A DNA stretch of 64,000 nucleotides from Paenibacillus sp. Soil787 (GTDB taxonomy: Bacteria > Bacillota > Bacilli > Paenibacillales > NBRC-103111): contig NZ_LMSP01000002.1 in the NCBI RefSeq assembly GCF_001429545.1, positions 118,552-182,551 on the forward strand, in the 5' to 3' direction. The notes beneath the pieces were generated by a model. It did no database searches. It saw only the letters and a program-made list of their open reading frames with translations, and was not told the origin of the DNA. Below, one piece after another: positions 35,370 through 43,074 of the stretch. The stretch's first letter is position 1, and each line of letters opens with the position of its first letter. The position numbers were made by a program, and so were the translations under genes.

Positions 35370-36470
35370 CTAATATACTCTGATTTCATTATAAAAGGTG
35401 TCGCGTTCAACAGGAACTCGTCCTGCGCCTTTAATAAGATAAACGAGCTCATCACGTGTAAGACCTTCTGGTGATAATGCTCCAGCAGCATGAGAAATCT
35501 TCTCTTTCACGATCGTACCATGTGCGTCAGAAGCACCGAAAGCGAAGGATAGCTGGGTCAATTTCGTACCAATATTGATGAAATAAGCCTTAATATGAGG
35601 GAAATTATCCAGCATCAAACGGCTAATCGCAATGGTTTTTAGTTCATCCCATGCAGGTACGCGTTGCTTGAGGCCAGCGTTTTTGCTTGCCGGTTGAATG
35701 GAGTTAGGAATGAATACTAAGAAGCCGCCTGTTTCATCTTGAAGCTCACGCAGCAGCATCATATGACGAATGCGTTCCTCTTTCGTTTCAATTGAACCAT
35801 ACAGCATCGTTGCGTGAGTTTTCATACCGAGTAAATGTGCGTTACGATGTACGTCGATCCATTCCTCCGAGGACGCTTTTTCTACTTTCATTTTAGTCCG
35901 GTAGCGCTCAGTCAGAATTTCGGCTCCTCCTCCTGGAAGAGTGGACAAACCTGCATCCATTAACGTTTTGAGGACATCTCGGAAACTAAGTCCACTGATA
36001 CGCGAGAAAAACTCAATTTCAGCCGCTGTATGAGCTTTGATCGTAACGGCAGGATAGGCTTGCTTCAGTTGGCGGATACAATCCACATAGTATTCAAAAG
36101 GCAAATGCGGGTTATGCCCTTGGCTAATATGAAATTCTTTAATTTCTGGATTAAAATTCTCAGCTACATAATCTAACATTTGACTAGGTGTTAGAGTGTA
36201 TGAGCCTTCTTCACCTTCGTCGCGGCGGAAGTGACAAAAAGCACAATGCTCCTCGCAAACATTCGTAAAGTACAAACTCATATTTTGGACAAAATAAACC
36301 TTGTTTCCGTTCATTCGCGTATTCACTTTGTTTGCTAATTGACCAATGGTTAGCAAATCGTCTGATTCATACAAAAATAGCCCATCTTCCATAGATAGAC
36401 GTTGATTGTTCTCAACTTTGTCAGCAATTTCGGCCATCCGTTTGACCGGGTCTGTCGTCACAACACTCAT
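35370..36470 (-). CDS. mqnE: Aminofutalosine synthase (radical SAM)
   Basis: Radical SAM enzyme of the futalosine pathway to menaquinone; MqnE joins the enolpyruvyl benzoate unit to SAM to form aminofutalosine. The 366-residue product has the CxxxCxxC cluster motif (CEEHCAFC), HISQGHNPHLPFEYYVD and LPGGGAEIL. ATMLYGSIETKEERIRHMM with RELQDETGGF resembles MqnE more than MqnC. Two adjacent ATG codons (36473, 36470) follow AGGAGG; 36470 has better spacing. A long structured leader separates it from a good promoter. Confidence 0.88.
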   Translation of the reverse strand: MSVVTTDPVKRMAEIADKVENNQRLSMEDGLFLYESDDLLTIGQLANKVNTRMNGNKVYFVQNMSLYFTNVCEEHCAFCHFRRDEGEEGSYTLTPSQMLDYVAENFNPEIKEFHISQGHNPHLPFEYYVDCIRQLKQAYPAVTIKAHTAAEIEFFSRISGLSFRDVLKTLMDAGLSTLPGGGAEILTERYRTKMKVEKASSEEWIDVHRNAHLLGMKTHATMLYGSIETKEERIRHMMLLRELQDETGGFLVFIPNSIQPASKNAGLKQRVPAWDELKTIAISRLMLDNFPHIKAYFINIGTKLTQLSFAFGASDAHGTIVKEKISHAAGALSPEGLTRDELVYLIKGAGRVPVERDTFYNEIRVY

Positions 36471-36473
36471 CAT

Positions 36474-36695
36474 TATTCCTCCTCTGAATAGTAAATAAAG
36501 CCCATACTGAATTGACGCATTCAGCTAGACAAGGACCAAATGCGTTAAGCGGTGTGAGACGCTCGCGTACCTGTTCATCCAGTTCGGTTCAGGAATTCAC
36601 ACCTAATATAGGGATCTTTGGGCGTAGCTCAAAGTCTCTCTGCTCTGTGTATCTTTGAGCTTTGTTTCATCTATAACGTGCAATCCATCCATCCC
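36474..36695 (-). ncRNA. Structured 5' leader of mqnE (candidate regulatory RNA)
   Basis: About 220 nt lie between the promoter and mqnE. Two nested or separate hairpins are visible: AGCTCAAAG with CTTTGAGCT (36626-36634 and 36653-36661), and GGTGTGA with TCACACC (36551-36557 and 36597-36603) enclosing CCTG/CAGG (36570-36573 and 36590-36593). No open frame is present and no known riboswitch class was recognised. Regulation is inference. Confidence 0.4.
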
Positions 36696-36724
36696 ATTAT
36701 AAACCTACGTGTTGGGAGGGGCAA
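36696..36724 (-). promoter_or_regulatory. Sigma-A promoter of mqnE
   Basis: On the minus strand TTGCCC, a 17-bp spacer and TATAAT, about 226 bp upstream of the mqnE start. Confidence 0.65.
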
Positions 36725-36865
36725 TATCATTTAGATGGAGATAAATTGACAATATACAAAAAGTACATCATTTTTCCTATTATATTAGGAAATGTTATTC
36801 CCAATATTAACAAATTCCTGTATACTGTTGCAATGTGATTACGTAGGGCTAAAGGTGATTATATC

Positions 36866-37057
36866 GTGATACCAGTATTCGTGACCGAACCACAGGAACG
36901 ATTAAATATAAAAATAGAACAGCTTCGAGGCCAAATGGTTTCCTTAGGTACGGCATACGGCTTCCTTCATCCTGAAGTGCAGCAATGCAGTCGAGAACTC
37001 GATCAATTGCTGCTGCAATATTACGCGATAGGACATAATCGTAAAGTTTATGGCTGA
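36866..37057 (+). CDS. Spo0E family aspartyl-phosphate phosphatase
   Basis: A 63-residue helical hairpin protein of the Spo0E group, which dephosphorylates Spo0A-P and delays sporulation. The motif CSRELDQLLLQYY corresponds to the family SQELDxLIxxY, and IEQLRGQMVSLGTAYGF is the first helix. GTG 36866 follows AAAGGTGA. TATACT at 36821-36826 could be its -10 element. It supports a spore-forming host. Confidence 0.85.
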   Translation: MIPVFVTEPQERLNIKIEQLRGQMVSLGTAYGFLHPEVQQCSRELDQLLLQYYAIGHNRKVYG

Positions 37058-37189
37058 AATGGCTATGAATGACTGAGCAGCTGCCCTTGAGCAATGCGCC
37101 AGATAGGAGTATACTTGTTAGTAAGCATTACGAAAACTTAGTATAATGCCAGTTTTCCATAAGGAGAACTTTAGGGAGGGATTTCCGTT

Positions 37190-37561
37190 ATGATTAACAT
37201 TAGTGAATCAGCGTCAGATAAGATTAAAGAGCTTCTATCTTCTGAAGAATCACCAAACCTGTTCTTGCGCCTAGGTGTCAAAGCCGGAGGCTGCAGCGGT
37301 TTCTCTTACGGCATGGGCTTCGATGATGAGCAGAAGGATGACGATAAAGTATTCACCATTCATGGCCTCAAGGTCGTAGTGGACGAAGATAGCTCCAAAT
37401 ATTTATACGGTGTTGAAATTGACTACACAGACGCAGGCATGGGCGGCGGGTTCTCCATTAACAACCCGAACGCAGTAGCTTCCTGTGGATGCGGCTCTTC
37501 CTTCAAAGTGAAGGACGAAGAGGGCTTAGTCGAGAAGTGCGACGATAAAGTCGAGGCTTAA
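37190..37561 (+). CDS. A-type iron-sulfur carrier (HesB/IscA family)
   Basis: A 123-residue A-type carrier that delivers Fe-S clusters to apoproteins. Ligand cysteines are Cys35 (GGCSGFSY), Cys99 and Cys101 (CGCGSSF). The Bacillus YutM protein is of this type. GGGAGGG precedes the ATG. With the NifU-like scaffold at 33.7 kb it forms part of the local Fe-S set. A short acidic tail follows the last Cys motif. Confidence 0.93.
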   Translation: MINISESASDKIKELLSSEESPNLFLRLGVKAGGCSGFSYGMGFDDEQKDDDKVFTIHGLKVVVDEDSSKYLYGVEIDYTDAGMGGGFSINNPNAVASCGCGSSFKVKDEEGLVEKCDDKVEA

Positions 37562-37576
37562 TGAACAAAATGAACC

Positions 37577-37630
37577 AATCCTTCCGAGCATGTGTATTTT
37601 TTAATACACTTGTCCTGGGAGGATTTTTTG
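37577..37630 (+). terminator. Compound terminator of the A-type carrier gene
   Basis: AATCCTTCC (37577-37585) pairs with GGGAGGATT (37617-37625), enclosing a second stem TGTATT/AATACA, followed by TTTTT. Confidence 0.7.
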
Positions 37631-37733
37631 TTTTCATCTTTGTATTTTCACCTTAGTAAAGACAAACCATCAAGTGATACAATATACATAAAAAGGAATT
37701 CCTTCAGTTGGTGAGAGGAGTTGAATCCTATAA

Positions 37734-38012
37734 GTGAATTGGAATTTTAATATTTCAATCATCTCTACAATTGTTATCATTTTCGTATTAATGCTGTTCT
37801 ACAGAAATAGGGAAGAGGACGAAGGATATTTAGGGTTGAAATTAGTCGGCTATTACTTTTTAGGTACATTCAATTTAAAAGTTGGTATTGTAATTCCTAT
37901 TGGGTTTATTATTTGGCTGCTGCTGTTTTACCCGAAGACGAACCGAACGATAAAGAGATATTCGGCTATTTTTGGATTACTTATGATGTTGATTGGTTAT
38001 TGGATTCATTAG
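37734..38012 (+). CDS. Small membrane protein, unknown
   Basis: A 92-residue hydrophobic protein with three likely membrane segments (about residues 7-22, 50-68, 77-90) and a charged loop YRNREEDEGY. The GTG at 37734 lies 13 nt after GAGAGGAG, rather far. A very short frame from TTG 37721 uses that site better and overlaps the start, possibly a leader peptide or chance. No family was recognised. Confidence 0.6.
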   Translation: MNWNFNISIISTIVIIFVLMLFYRNREEDEGYLGLKLVGYYFLGTFNLKVGIVIPIGFIIWLLLFYPKTNRTIKRYSAIFGLLMMLIGYWIH

Positions 38013-38054
38013 CTCCCCGGGTGCAGGATAGTTGCACTTGCGGAGCCTTTTTTA
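38012..38054 (+). terminator. Terminator of the small membrane protein gene
   Basis: GCTCC with GGAGC (38012-38016, 38042-38046) and inner GTGCA/TGCAC, followed by CTTTTTT. Confidence 0.7.
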
Positions 38055-38161
38055 CATTATTTAAATAAAAATATAAAACTAGCGGAACCCTTTTAAGCAT
38101 TGAGAGAATAGAATAGATTGAAAGGTTTAGTTTACTAGTGATAGAAGAAGGAGGTGTGTCC

Positions 38162-38842
38162 ATGGCAACTAGACAGGAATTTATTGAGATCATTGCACCT
38201 ATTGCAGTGAAGCTTCGCCTAGAGAACTCACCGATCTATCCTTCAGTAAGAATCGCGCAAGCCATGCAGGAGACAGGGGGCAATTTGAACGCGTGGAACA
38301 ATCTAGTCGGTTATAAGGTTGGTAATGGGATTCTGACGCCTTATTGGCAGGGGGATCGCGTTTCAACAACGACATGGGAAGTCATTGGAGGTATACGTTA
38401 TGATAACGTACCGGGAGATTTTCGCGTATATCCTACGATTGAGGCAGGGTTTCGTGATCAGGATTTACTTTTTGGATTCCCTCGTTATGCTAGTGTCAGG
38501 GCGGCGGGAAGTCCTAGTGAGCAAGCGAAAGCATTGCAAAGCAGTGGATATGCAACGGATCCCTCTTATGCAAGTAAGCTGAATACGATTATTCAAACCT
38601 TTGGTTTAACTCAATTTGATGAGGAGGTCGTTCGTATGTTAGAGAAGTTGCAGGAACAAATCGTAGATTTACAAAATAGAGTTAGATCCTTAGAGGAGCA
38701 AGCAGCATTGGATGTTGTTCCGCAATGGGCAAAAGCTGCTGTAGACGCTGCGGTCAAAGCAGCTTTAATCGATACTCCGGAGAAAGGGAGCTATGATTTC
38801 TATCGATTATTAACGGTTCTGCATCGCAAAGGGATCATCTAA
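38162..38842 (+). CDS. Glucosaminidase-domain (GH73-like) protein
   Basis: A 226-residue protein with an N-terminal glucosaminidase domain (SVRIAQAMQETGGNLNAWNN holding the likely catalytic Glu; NLVGYKVGNG; FRVYPTIEAGFRDQDLL), then a short coiled coil (MLEKLQEQIVDLQNRV) and a C-terminal module PQWAKAAVDAAVKAALIDTP. That last module recurs in phage-type or secreted cell-wall hydrolases of Bacillales. There is no signal peptide, so release would need lysis or a holin. GGAGGTG precedes ATG 38162. Confidence 0.82.
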   Translation: MATRQEFIEIIAPIAVKLRLENSPIYPSVRIAQAMQETGGNLNAWNNLVGYKVGNGILTPYWQGDRVSTTTWEVIGGIRYDNVPGDFRVYPTIEAGFRDQDLLFGFPRYASVRAAGSPSEQAKALQSSGYATDPSYASKLNTIIQTFGLTQFDEEVVRMLEKLQEQIVDLQNRVRSLEEQAALDVVPQWAKAAVDAAVKAALIDTPEKGSYDFYRLLTVLHRKGII

Positions 38843-38856
38843 TGGCATGGAAGAAA

Positions 38857-38916
38857 AAAGGCCGCTAGTGTATAACGGGTTATTTATCCCTAATACACCA
38901 TGCGGCCTTTAATTTT
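38857..38916 (+). terminator. Terminator overlapping the end of the convergent small gene
   Basis: AAAGGCCGC with GCGGCCTTT (distal half at 38902-38910) and inner GTGTAT/ATACAC form a long interrupted stem followed by AATTTT. Its distal half lies in the last codons of the minus-strand gene. Confidence 0.7.
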
Positions 38917-39051
38917 AACATTATCACCATATTTGGCTTTCATGAGCTTACTTTGCTCTAGCATAAACGCGTAAATTTCTTTCAAACGGTTCTTGCGAGG
39001 TTTAATCGTTTCTTTAATTTCACCATTTAGTACAATATCGTAGACGATCAT
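38890..39051 (-). CDS. Small conserved-looking protein, unknown
   Basis: A 53-residue basic protein (MIVYDIVLNGEIKETIKPRK at its N-terminus) with many Lys residues and a central amphipathic helix. AAAGGAG is about 7 nt before ATG 39051, good support for translation. No family was recognised. Its last codons form half of the terminator of the convergent glucosaminidase gene. Confidence 0.65.
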   Translation of the reverse strand: MIVYDIVLNGEIKETIKPRKNRLKEIYAFMLEQSKLMKAKYGDNVKIKGRMVY

Positions 39052-39234
39052 GTCTTTCGCTCCTTTTGTTTTGCTTTCTACTATCATTGTAGGCTATGAA
39101 TATTAAGTGACGATTAAAATTTCTTTTCAATTGTGTGAACAAGCTTAAAGTTTTGTTAAGTGAGCGTAAAATATTTCCGATATTTCGATCAATTTTTTTT
39201 ATCGGCAGACCGACAGTTTAGCGTGTGCATAACT

Positions 39235-39322
39235 TTATACACAGTATCCCCTATCCATACAGCGCGTTTATGGGACATATTAACAATCTACCCACAGGAT
39301 ATACACAGGTATCTGTGGATAA
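39235..39322. promoter_or_regulatory. Cluster of DnaA boxes upstream of sda
   Basis: TTATACACA at 39235-39243 (fits TTATNCACA), ATATACACA at 39299-39307 (one mismatch) and TGTGGATAA at 39314-39322 (perfect TTATCCACA on the minus strand), with weaker CTACCCACA at 39288-39296. In B. subtilis sda is transcribed under DnaA control, so this arrangement is expected if the mechanism is conserved. Confidence 0.75.
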
Positions 39323-39390
39323 CGGAACGCTTGTTCTAATTTTGCCCCCATGATAATATAATTACAAATTATAGAATAAAGGTGATTTCA

Positions 39391-39546
39391 GTGAGACAAA
39401 TTAGTGACGAAACATTGATCGACTCTTATTACAAAGCATTGGATTTGAGATTGGAATCAGATTTTGTTGACCTGTTGCTTGCAGAAATACAGAGACGTAA
39501 TTTAAAATTGCACGTCTACATCAAGGATGAGACCCCGCTAAACTAG
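39391..39546 (+). CDS. sda: Sporulation checkpoint inhibitor Sda
   Basis: A 51-residue protein (MRQISDETLIDSYYKALDLR at the N-terminus) that matches the Sda pattern: a helical hairpin that binds and inhibits the sporulation kinase KinA when replication is disturbed. Residues EIQRR and the SDxxLIxSY start are characteristic. GTG 39391 follows AAAGGTGA at the usual distance. The DnaA-box cluster directly upstream supports the identification. Confidence 0.88.
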   Translation: MRQISDETLIDSYYKALDLRLESDFVDLLLAEIQRRNLKLHVYIKDETPLN

Positions 39547-39555
39547 GGCGTTTCT

Positions 39556-39798
39556 TCATGAAGTTATTTGGATGGTAAAATTCTGGTGGCAGTCGGCGCA
39601 GTTTACCAGATGAAGGCATTGATTATTCTGTGATTCTGGTGTCCCATCGGACATGGAGATATCATCAATCTCTCGATAAGGAGAGTAAGGGCCTAGATAG
39701 TCACTCCATTTCCCGCAATCATTCATCTGTTGTAAACAAACAGGACACTCGGCATTCAACTCCTGTAGACCGTTGCAAACCGGACATATATATGACAA
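39556..39798 (-). CDS. Small zinc-ribbon protein
   Basis: An 80-residue Cys-rich protein: CPVC near the N-terminus, CPVC again about 12 residues later, a lone Cys (MNDCGKW), and CADC near the C-terminus, so one or two zinc sites are likely. The start is set at TTG 39798, because AGGAGG lies 9 nt upstream; the open frame continues to an ATG at 39843 without support. Function unknown. The ribosome binding site is inside a strong inverted repeat. Confidence 0.68.
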   Translation of the reverse strand: MSYICPVCNGLQELNAECPVCLQQMNDCGKWSDYLGPYSPYREIDDISMSDGTPESQNNQCLHLVNCADCHQNFTIQITS

Positions 39799-39799
39799 A

Positions 39800-39841
39800 G
39801 GGGTATTCCTCCTAATCCGTAGATTAGGTTTAGAATACCCC
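39800..39841. promoter_or_regulatory. Hairpin hiding the zinc-ribbon gene's ribosome binding site
   Basis: GGGGTATTC/GAATACCCC (39800-39808, 39833-39841) encloses CCTAATC/GATTAGG (39811-39817, 39822-39828). The AGGAGG of the minus-strand gene is CCTCCT at 39808-39813, within the structure. On the plus strand it might act as a terminator. Confidence 0.55.
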
Positions 39842-39857
39842 ATTTTATTTAAGAAGA

Positions 39858-40859
39858 TTAAAATTTTAAGTTACTGCTGTGTCCTGGTGAAAGCTTTGCA
39901 TTAGGATCGATATAGACTTTAGCGTTATTAATCGCAGTAGGTGCTTCACCGAAGCCAACAGCAATCAGTTTCAATTTCCCCGGATAAGTTGTGATATCTC
40001 CGGCAGCGAAGATGCCTGGAATGTTTGTTTCCATTCTGGAGTCAACAACGATAGAGCCGTTTTCAATCTCAAGTCCCCACTCGGAGATCGGTCCAAGGGA
40101 AGAAACGAAGCCGAAATTAATGATAACAGCATCAACATTATGTACAGTTTCTTCGCCTGATTTGATATCTTTAAGCGTTACTTGCTCGATGCGGTCACTA
40201 CCGTGAAGTTTAGTGATTTCCGTAGGAGTTACAACGTTTACTTTGGAGTTCATCAGGTTTTCTACACTGTGTTCATGTGCACGGAATTTATCTCTACGGT
40301 GGATAAGCGTGACTTTCTCCGCGATAGGCTCAAGCATTAATGCCCAGTCAACAGCTGAGTCGCCGCCACCGCTGATTAATACTTTTTGGCCAGCGAAAGC
40401 ATTCAAATCGCTAACGAAGTAATGCAAGTTTTTCTTCTCGAATTGTGCAGCTTCCGGTAACTCAAGACGGCGTGGCTCGAATGCGCCAACCCCACCCGAA
40501 ATAATAACGGCGCGGCTGAAGTGTGTGCCTTTGTCTGTTGTTATTTCGAAAAGACGTTCTTCTTTTTTGATCACTTGGTGTACTTTCTCTTCCAAGCAAG
40601 TGTTGATTTGAAAGTGTTTCATTTGTGCTAACAAGTTGTCCACTAGTTCTTGTGCAGTTACTTTCGGAAAGCCAGCTACATCATAAATGTATTTCTCAGG
40701 ATATAAAGCTGCAAGCTGACCACCAAGCTGCGGCATACTTTCGATAATTTTAACTGATGCTTGGCGCATACCCGCATAGAATGATGCGAACATGCCAGCA
40801 GGGCCTCCGCCAATTACAATGATATCTACGATATCTTGATTTGTTTCTATCTCGTTCAT
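39858..40859 (-). CDS. Ferredoxin/flavodoxin-NADP reductase, thioredoxin-reductase-like
   Basis: A 333-residue flavoprotein of the YumC type. The FAD site [19 protein letters not shown] is near the N-terminus and the NADPH site [14 protein letters not shown] in the middle; [14 protein letters not shown] completes FAD binding. It lacks the CxxC of thioredoxin reductases, as expected for this ferredoxin-NADP reductase group. GGAGGAG precedes ATG 40859. It lies divergent from ndh. Confidence 0.92.
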   Translation of the reverse strand: MNEIETNQDIVDIIVIGGGPAGMFASFYAGMRQASVKIIESMPQLGGQLAALYPEKYIYDVAGFPKVTAQELVDNLLAQMKHFQINTCLEEKVHQVIKKEERLFEITTDKGTHFSRAVIISGGVGAFEPRRLELPEAAQFEKKNLHYFVSDLNAFAGQKVLISGGGDSAVDWALMLEPIAEKVTLIHRRDKFRAHEHSVENLMNSKVNVVTPTEITKLHGSDRIEQVTLKDIKSGEETVHNVDAVIINFGFVSSLGPISEWGLEIENGSIVVDSRMETNIPGIFAAGDITTYPGKLKLIAVGFGEAPTAINNAKVYIDPNAKLSPGHSSNLKF

Positions 40860-41206
40860 TGTTTAAACTCCTCCGATTCATTTCCTTTGATGTGTGTGAT
40901 TCTCCTGAGTACAGTCACAATCATTATTCCATTATAAACGTCTCTTCTATTGAAGGAAACAGAAAAGTGAGATTTCTTTATATAAATCGCTTATATATAT
41001 GATAAATAATGCTTGCAGTGGTTGGTCAGGCTAGAAGGGCCTGTACGCCTTATTTTAAAGGAAAATAGCACTTGATATTTACTTATGAAAATTATATTAT
41101 ATCATGAGAATCGGTTTATGCATGTTGTGACTAATTTCATCCTGTTTCATCATAATTCGCTGCGACTGTGTGCAAACTAGGTGCAGTATACTACTTTTGA
41201 AGCTGT
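40860..41206. other. Divergent intergenic region between fnr-like gene and ndh
   Basis: About 350 AT-rich bases with no gene. It should hold promoters for both divergent genes; TATACT at 41187-41192 is a possible ndh -10 element. Self-complementary ATAT stretches occur near 40990-41010. Confidence 0.5.
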
Positions 41207-41224
41207 TTGTGTAATTTTTCACAA
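41207..41224. promoter_or_regulatory. Rex-like operator upstream of ndh
   Basis: TTGTGTAATTTTTCACAA differs at one position from the Rex consensus TTGTGAANNNNTTCACAA. Rex senses the NADH/NAD ratio and represses ndh in B. subtilis. The site lies about 50 bp before the ndh start, downstream of a possible -10 element, well placed for repression. Confidence 0.7.
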
Positions 41225-41273
41225 GATAGAGAAATCATAGGACAATAAATACGGATATGGAAGTGAGAGAGAA

Positions 41274-42464
41274 ATGAGTAGAATACCAAGAATCGTTATT
41301 TTAGGAGCAGGCTATGGCGGGATCCTTTCAGCAATTCGTTTGCAAAAAGAGTTAAATTACAATGAAGCAGATGTAACACTTGTAAACAAACATGACTATC
41401 ATTACATTACTACCCATCTTCACATGCCAGCTGCAGGAACGGATAATCCTGAAAATGCACGCGTGAACATTTTGAAATTGATTGATGAATTTAAAGTTGA
41501 TTTCGTGAAATCCACAGTTACCCAAATCCGTCCGCACGAGAAAAAGGTTATTCTCGAAGATGGTACGCTTTCCTACGACTACCTGGTTATTGGTCTTGGT
41601 GGCGAAGCTGAAACTTTCGGAATTCCTGGGCTTAAAGAAAACGCATTGAACATTCGCAGTATTAACAGCGTTCGCTTTATTCGTGAACATATTGAGTATC
41701 AATTCGCGAAGTACAAGCGTGAACCAGACCGCAAAGATTACCTGACATTCGTTATCGGTGGAGCAGGATTTACTGGAATCGAGTTCATTGGTGAGCTTGC
41801 TGACCGTATTCCACAGCTTTGCAAAGAATTTGACGTAGATCCTTCCCTTGTGAAGATTTATAATATTGAAGCAGCTCCAACGGCACTTCCAGGATTCGAT
41901 CCTGAGCTTGTTGAGTATGCGATGAAAGTTTTGACTGACAAAGGCATTACTTTCAAAATCGGTACAGCGATTAAAGAATGTACGCCTGAAGGCGTTCTGA
42001 TCGCTGGCGATGAGTTCATCAAAGCTGCTACCGTTGTTTGGACAGGCGGTATCCGCGGTAACCATATGCTTGATGAAGCTGGCTTCGAAACGATGCGCGG
42101 CAGAATTAAAGTCGATGAGCACCTGCTTGCGCCAGGGTTCGATAACATCTATGTCGTTGGTGACTGTTCCATCGTGATGAACGATGAAGGCAGACCATAC
42201 CCTCCAACAGCTCAAATCGCGATGCAGCAAGGTGAAGCTGTTGCGCACAACCTGATTGCTTCCATTCGCGGTTCGCAAATGAAAACTTTCAAATACTCCA
42301 ACAAGGGTACAGTCGCTTCCTTAGGTAAAGGTCAAGCTATTGGTATCGTTGGTTCCCGTAAGCTTAAAGGTAATGTTGCTGCCATGATGAAAAAAGTGGT
42401 TGATATGAGATACCTCTACATTATCGGCGGTATTCCGCTAGTTATACGTAAGGGACGTTTCTAG
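41274..42464 (+). CDS. ndh: Type II NADH dehydrogenase
   Basis: A 396-residue membrane-bound flavoprotein that feeds NADH electrons to menaquinone without pumping protons. FAD-binding GAGYGG is at residues 11-16, the second dinucleotide site reads VIGGAGFTGIEFIGEL, and YVVGDCS completes FAD binding. The C-terminus (GGIPLVIRKGRF) suits membrane attachment. A Rex-like operator lies upstream. The gene is divergent from the ferredoxin-NADP reductase. Confidence 0.92.
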   Translation: MSRIPRIVILGAGYGGILSAIRLQKELNYNEADVTLVNKHDYHYITTHLHMPAAGTDNPENARVNILKLIDEFKVDFVKSTVTQIRPHEKKVILEDGTLSYDYLVIGLGGEAETFGIPGLKENALNIRSINSVRFIREHIEYQFAKYKREPDRKDYLTFVIGGAGFTGIEFIGELADRIPQLCKEFDVDPSLVKIYNIEAAPTALPGFDPELVEYAMKVLTDKGITFKIGTAIKECTPEGVLIAGDEFIKAATVVWTGGIRGNHMLDEAGFETMRGRIKVDEHLLAPGFDNIYVVGDCSIVMNDEGRPYPPTAQIAMQQGEAVAHNLIASIRGSQMKTFKYSNKGTVASLGKGQAIGIVGSRKLKGNVAAMMKKVVDMRYLYIIGGIPLVIRKGRF

Positions 42465-42491
42465 TCATCATTAGTTAACGGGGGGATCGCC

Positions 42492-42773
42492 ATGCGGCAC
42501 TGCAGTGTCCAAGTAAGAGGACTTCTTACCCGGGATGAACTGGATCGTTATCATGCCCTGATCGAGGTCGGTCGCTTTCTAGAAACTGAGAAACGTTATG
42601 ATCATGTGGCTGTTGTGCAAAAGGAAATTGATATCCTCATTCTTCCTGCGATTGAACGCTTGAAGGAAAAAGGTCGTCAGCGTGACCGTGATACGGAAGC
42701 GTATCTGGCTCGTAAAGCGCAGATGGAAGCTGAATTAGAGGCTGCCCTGCGTGACGACGATGATGAGGATTAA
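42492..42773 (+). CDS. Small conserved-looking protein downstream of ndh
   Basis: A 93-residue soluble protein, helical and charged, ending in a run of acidic residues (LRDDDDED). The N-terminus MRHCSVQVRGLLTRDELDRY is not recognised. GGGGG lies about 10 nt before the ATG. It follows ndh by 27 bp and precedes a terminator, so it is probably co-transcribed with ndh. Confidence 0.72.
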   Translation: MRHCSVQVRGLLTRDELDRYHALIEVGRFLETEKRYDHVAVVQKEIDILILPAIERLKEKGRQRDRDTEAYLARKAQMEAELEAALRDDDDED

Positions 42774-42780
42774 AAGACGA

Positions 42781-42816
42781 AGAAGCTTTGCTCTTATGAG
42801 CGAAGCTTCTTTATTT
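42781..42816 (+). terminator. Terminator of the ndh transcript
   Basis: AGAAGCTTTGCTC, loop TTAT and GAGCGAAGCTTCT pair with one mismatch, followed by TTATTT. Confidence 0.8.
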
Positions 42817-42865
42817 CAGTTCGCTGATGCCATTAGTGGCTAGCCAGTGGGAGTTTTAACACCAA

Positions 42866-43049
42866 TTTACAGAAATAAGAGTCCTCGGGGACTCTTATTT
42901 TACCGAAAGGGTCGCATTTTGCAGAAATAGAAGCTGCTAAAGACTTCTATTTTGCTAATCCATGGGGGTCTTAGCCCTAATTTACAGAAATAAGAGTCCC
43001 TAAGGACTCTTATTTTACCGAAAAGGCTGTTAGAGGCTTCTATTTTATG
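42866..43049. repeat. REP-like hairpin cluster, three copies and a remnant
   Basis: TTTACAGAAATAAGAGTCC plus its near-complement occurs at 42866-42907 and 42981-43024. A variant with GCAGAAATAGAAG/CTTCTATTTTGC is at 42917-42958 and a partial copy at 43024-43049. Each folds into a hairpin. They fill the gap between the ndh and hemQ transcripts. Confidence 0.8.
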
Positions 43050-43074
43050 CGCCACTGGGGCTTATATGATTATC

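Noticed and set aside
38162..38842. Prophage remnant
   Set aside because: The glucosaminidase gene looks phage-like, but no other phage gene lies around it.
41352..42278. 308-codon open frame on the minus strand
   Set aside because: Fully antisense to ndh, Asn/Phe-rich composition of a shadow frame, no ribosome binding site.
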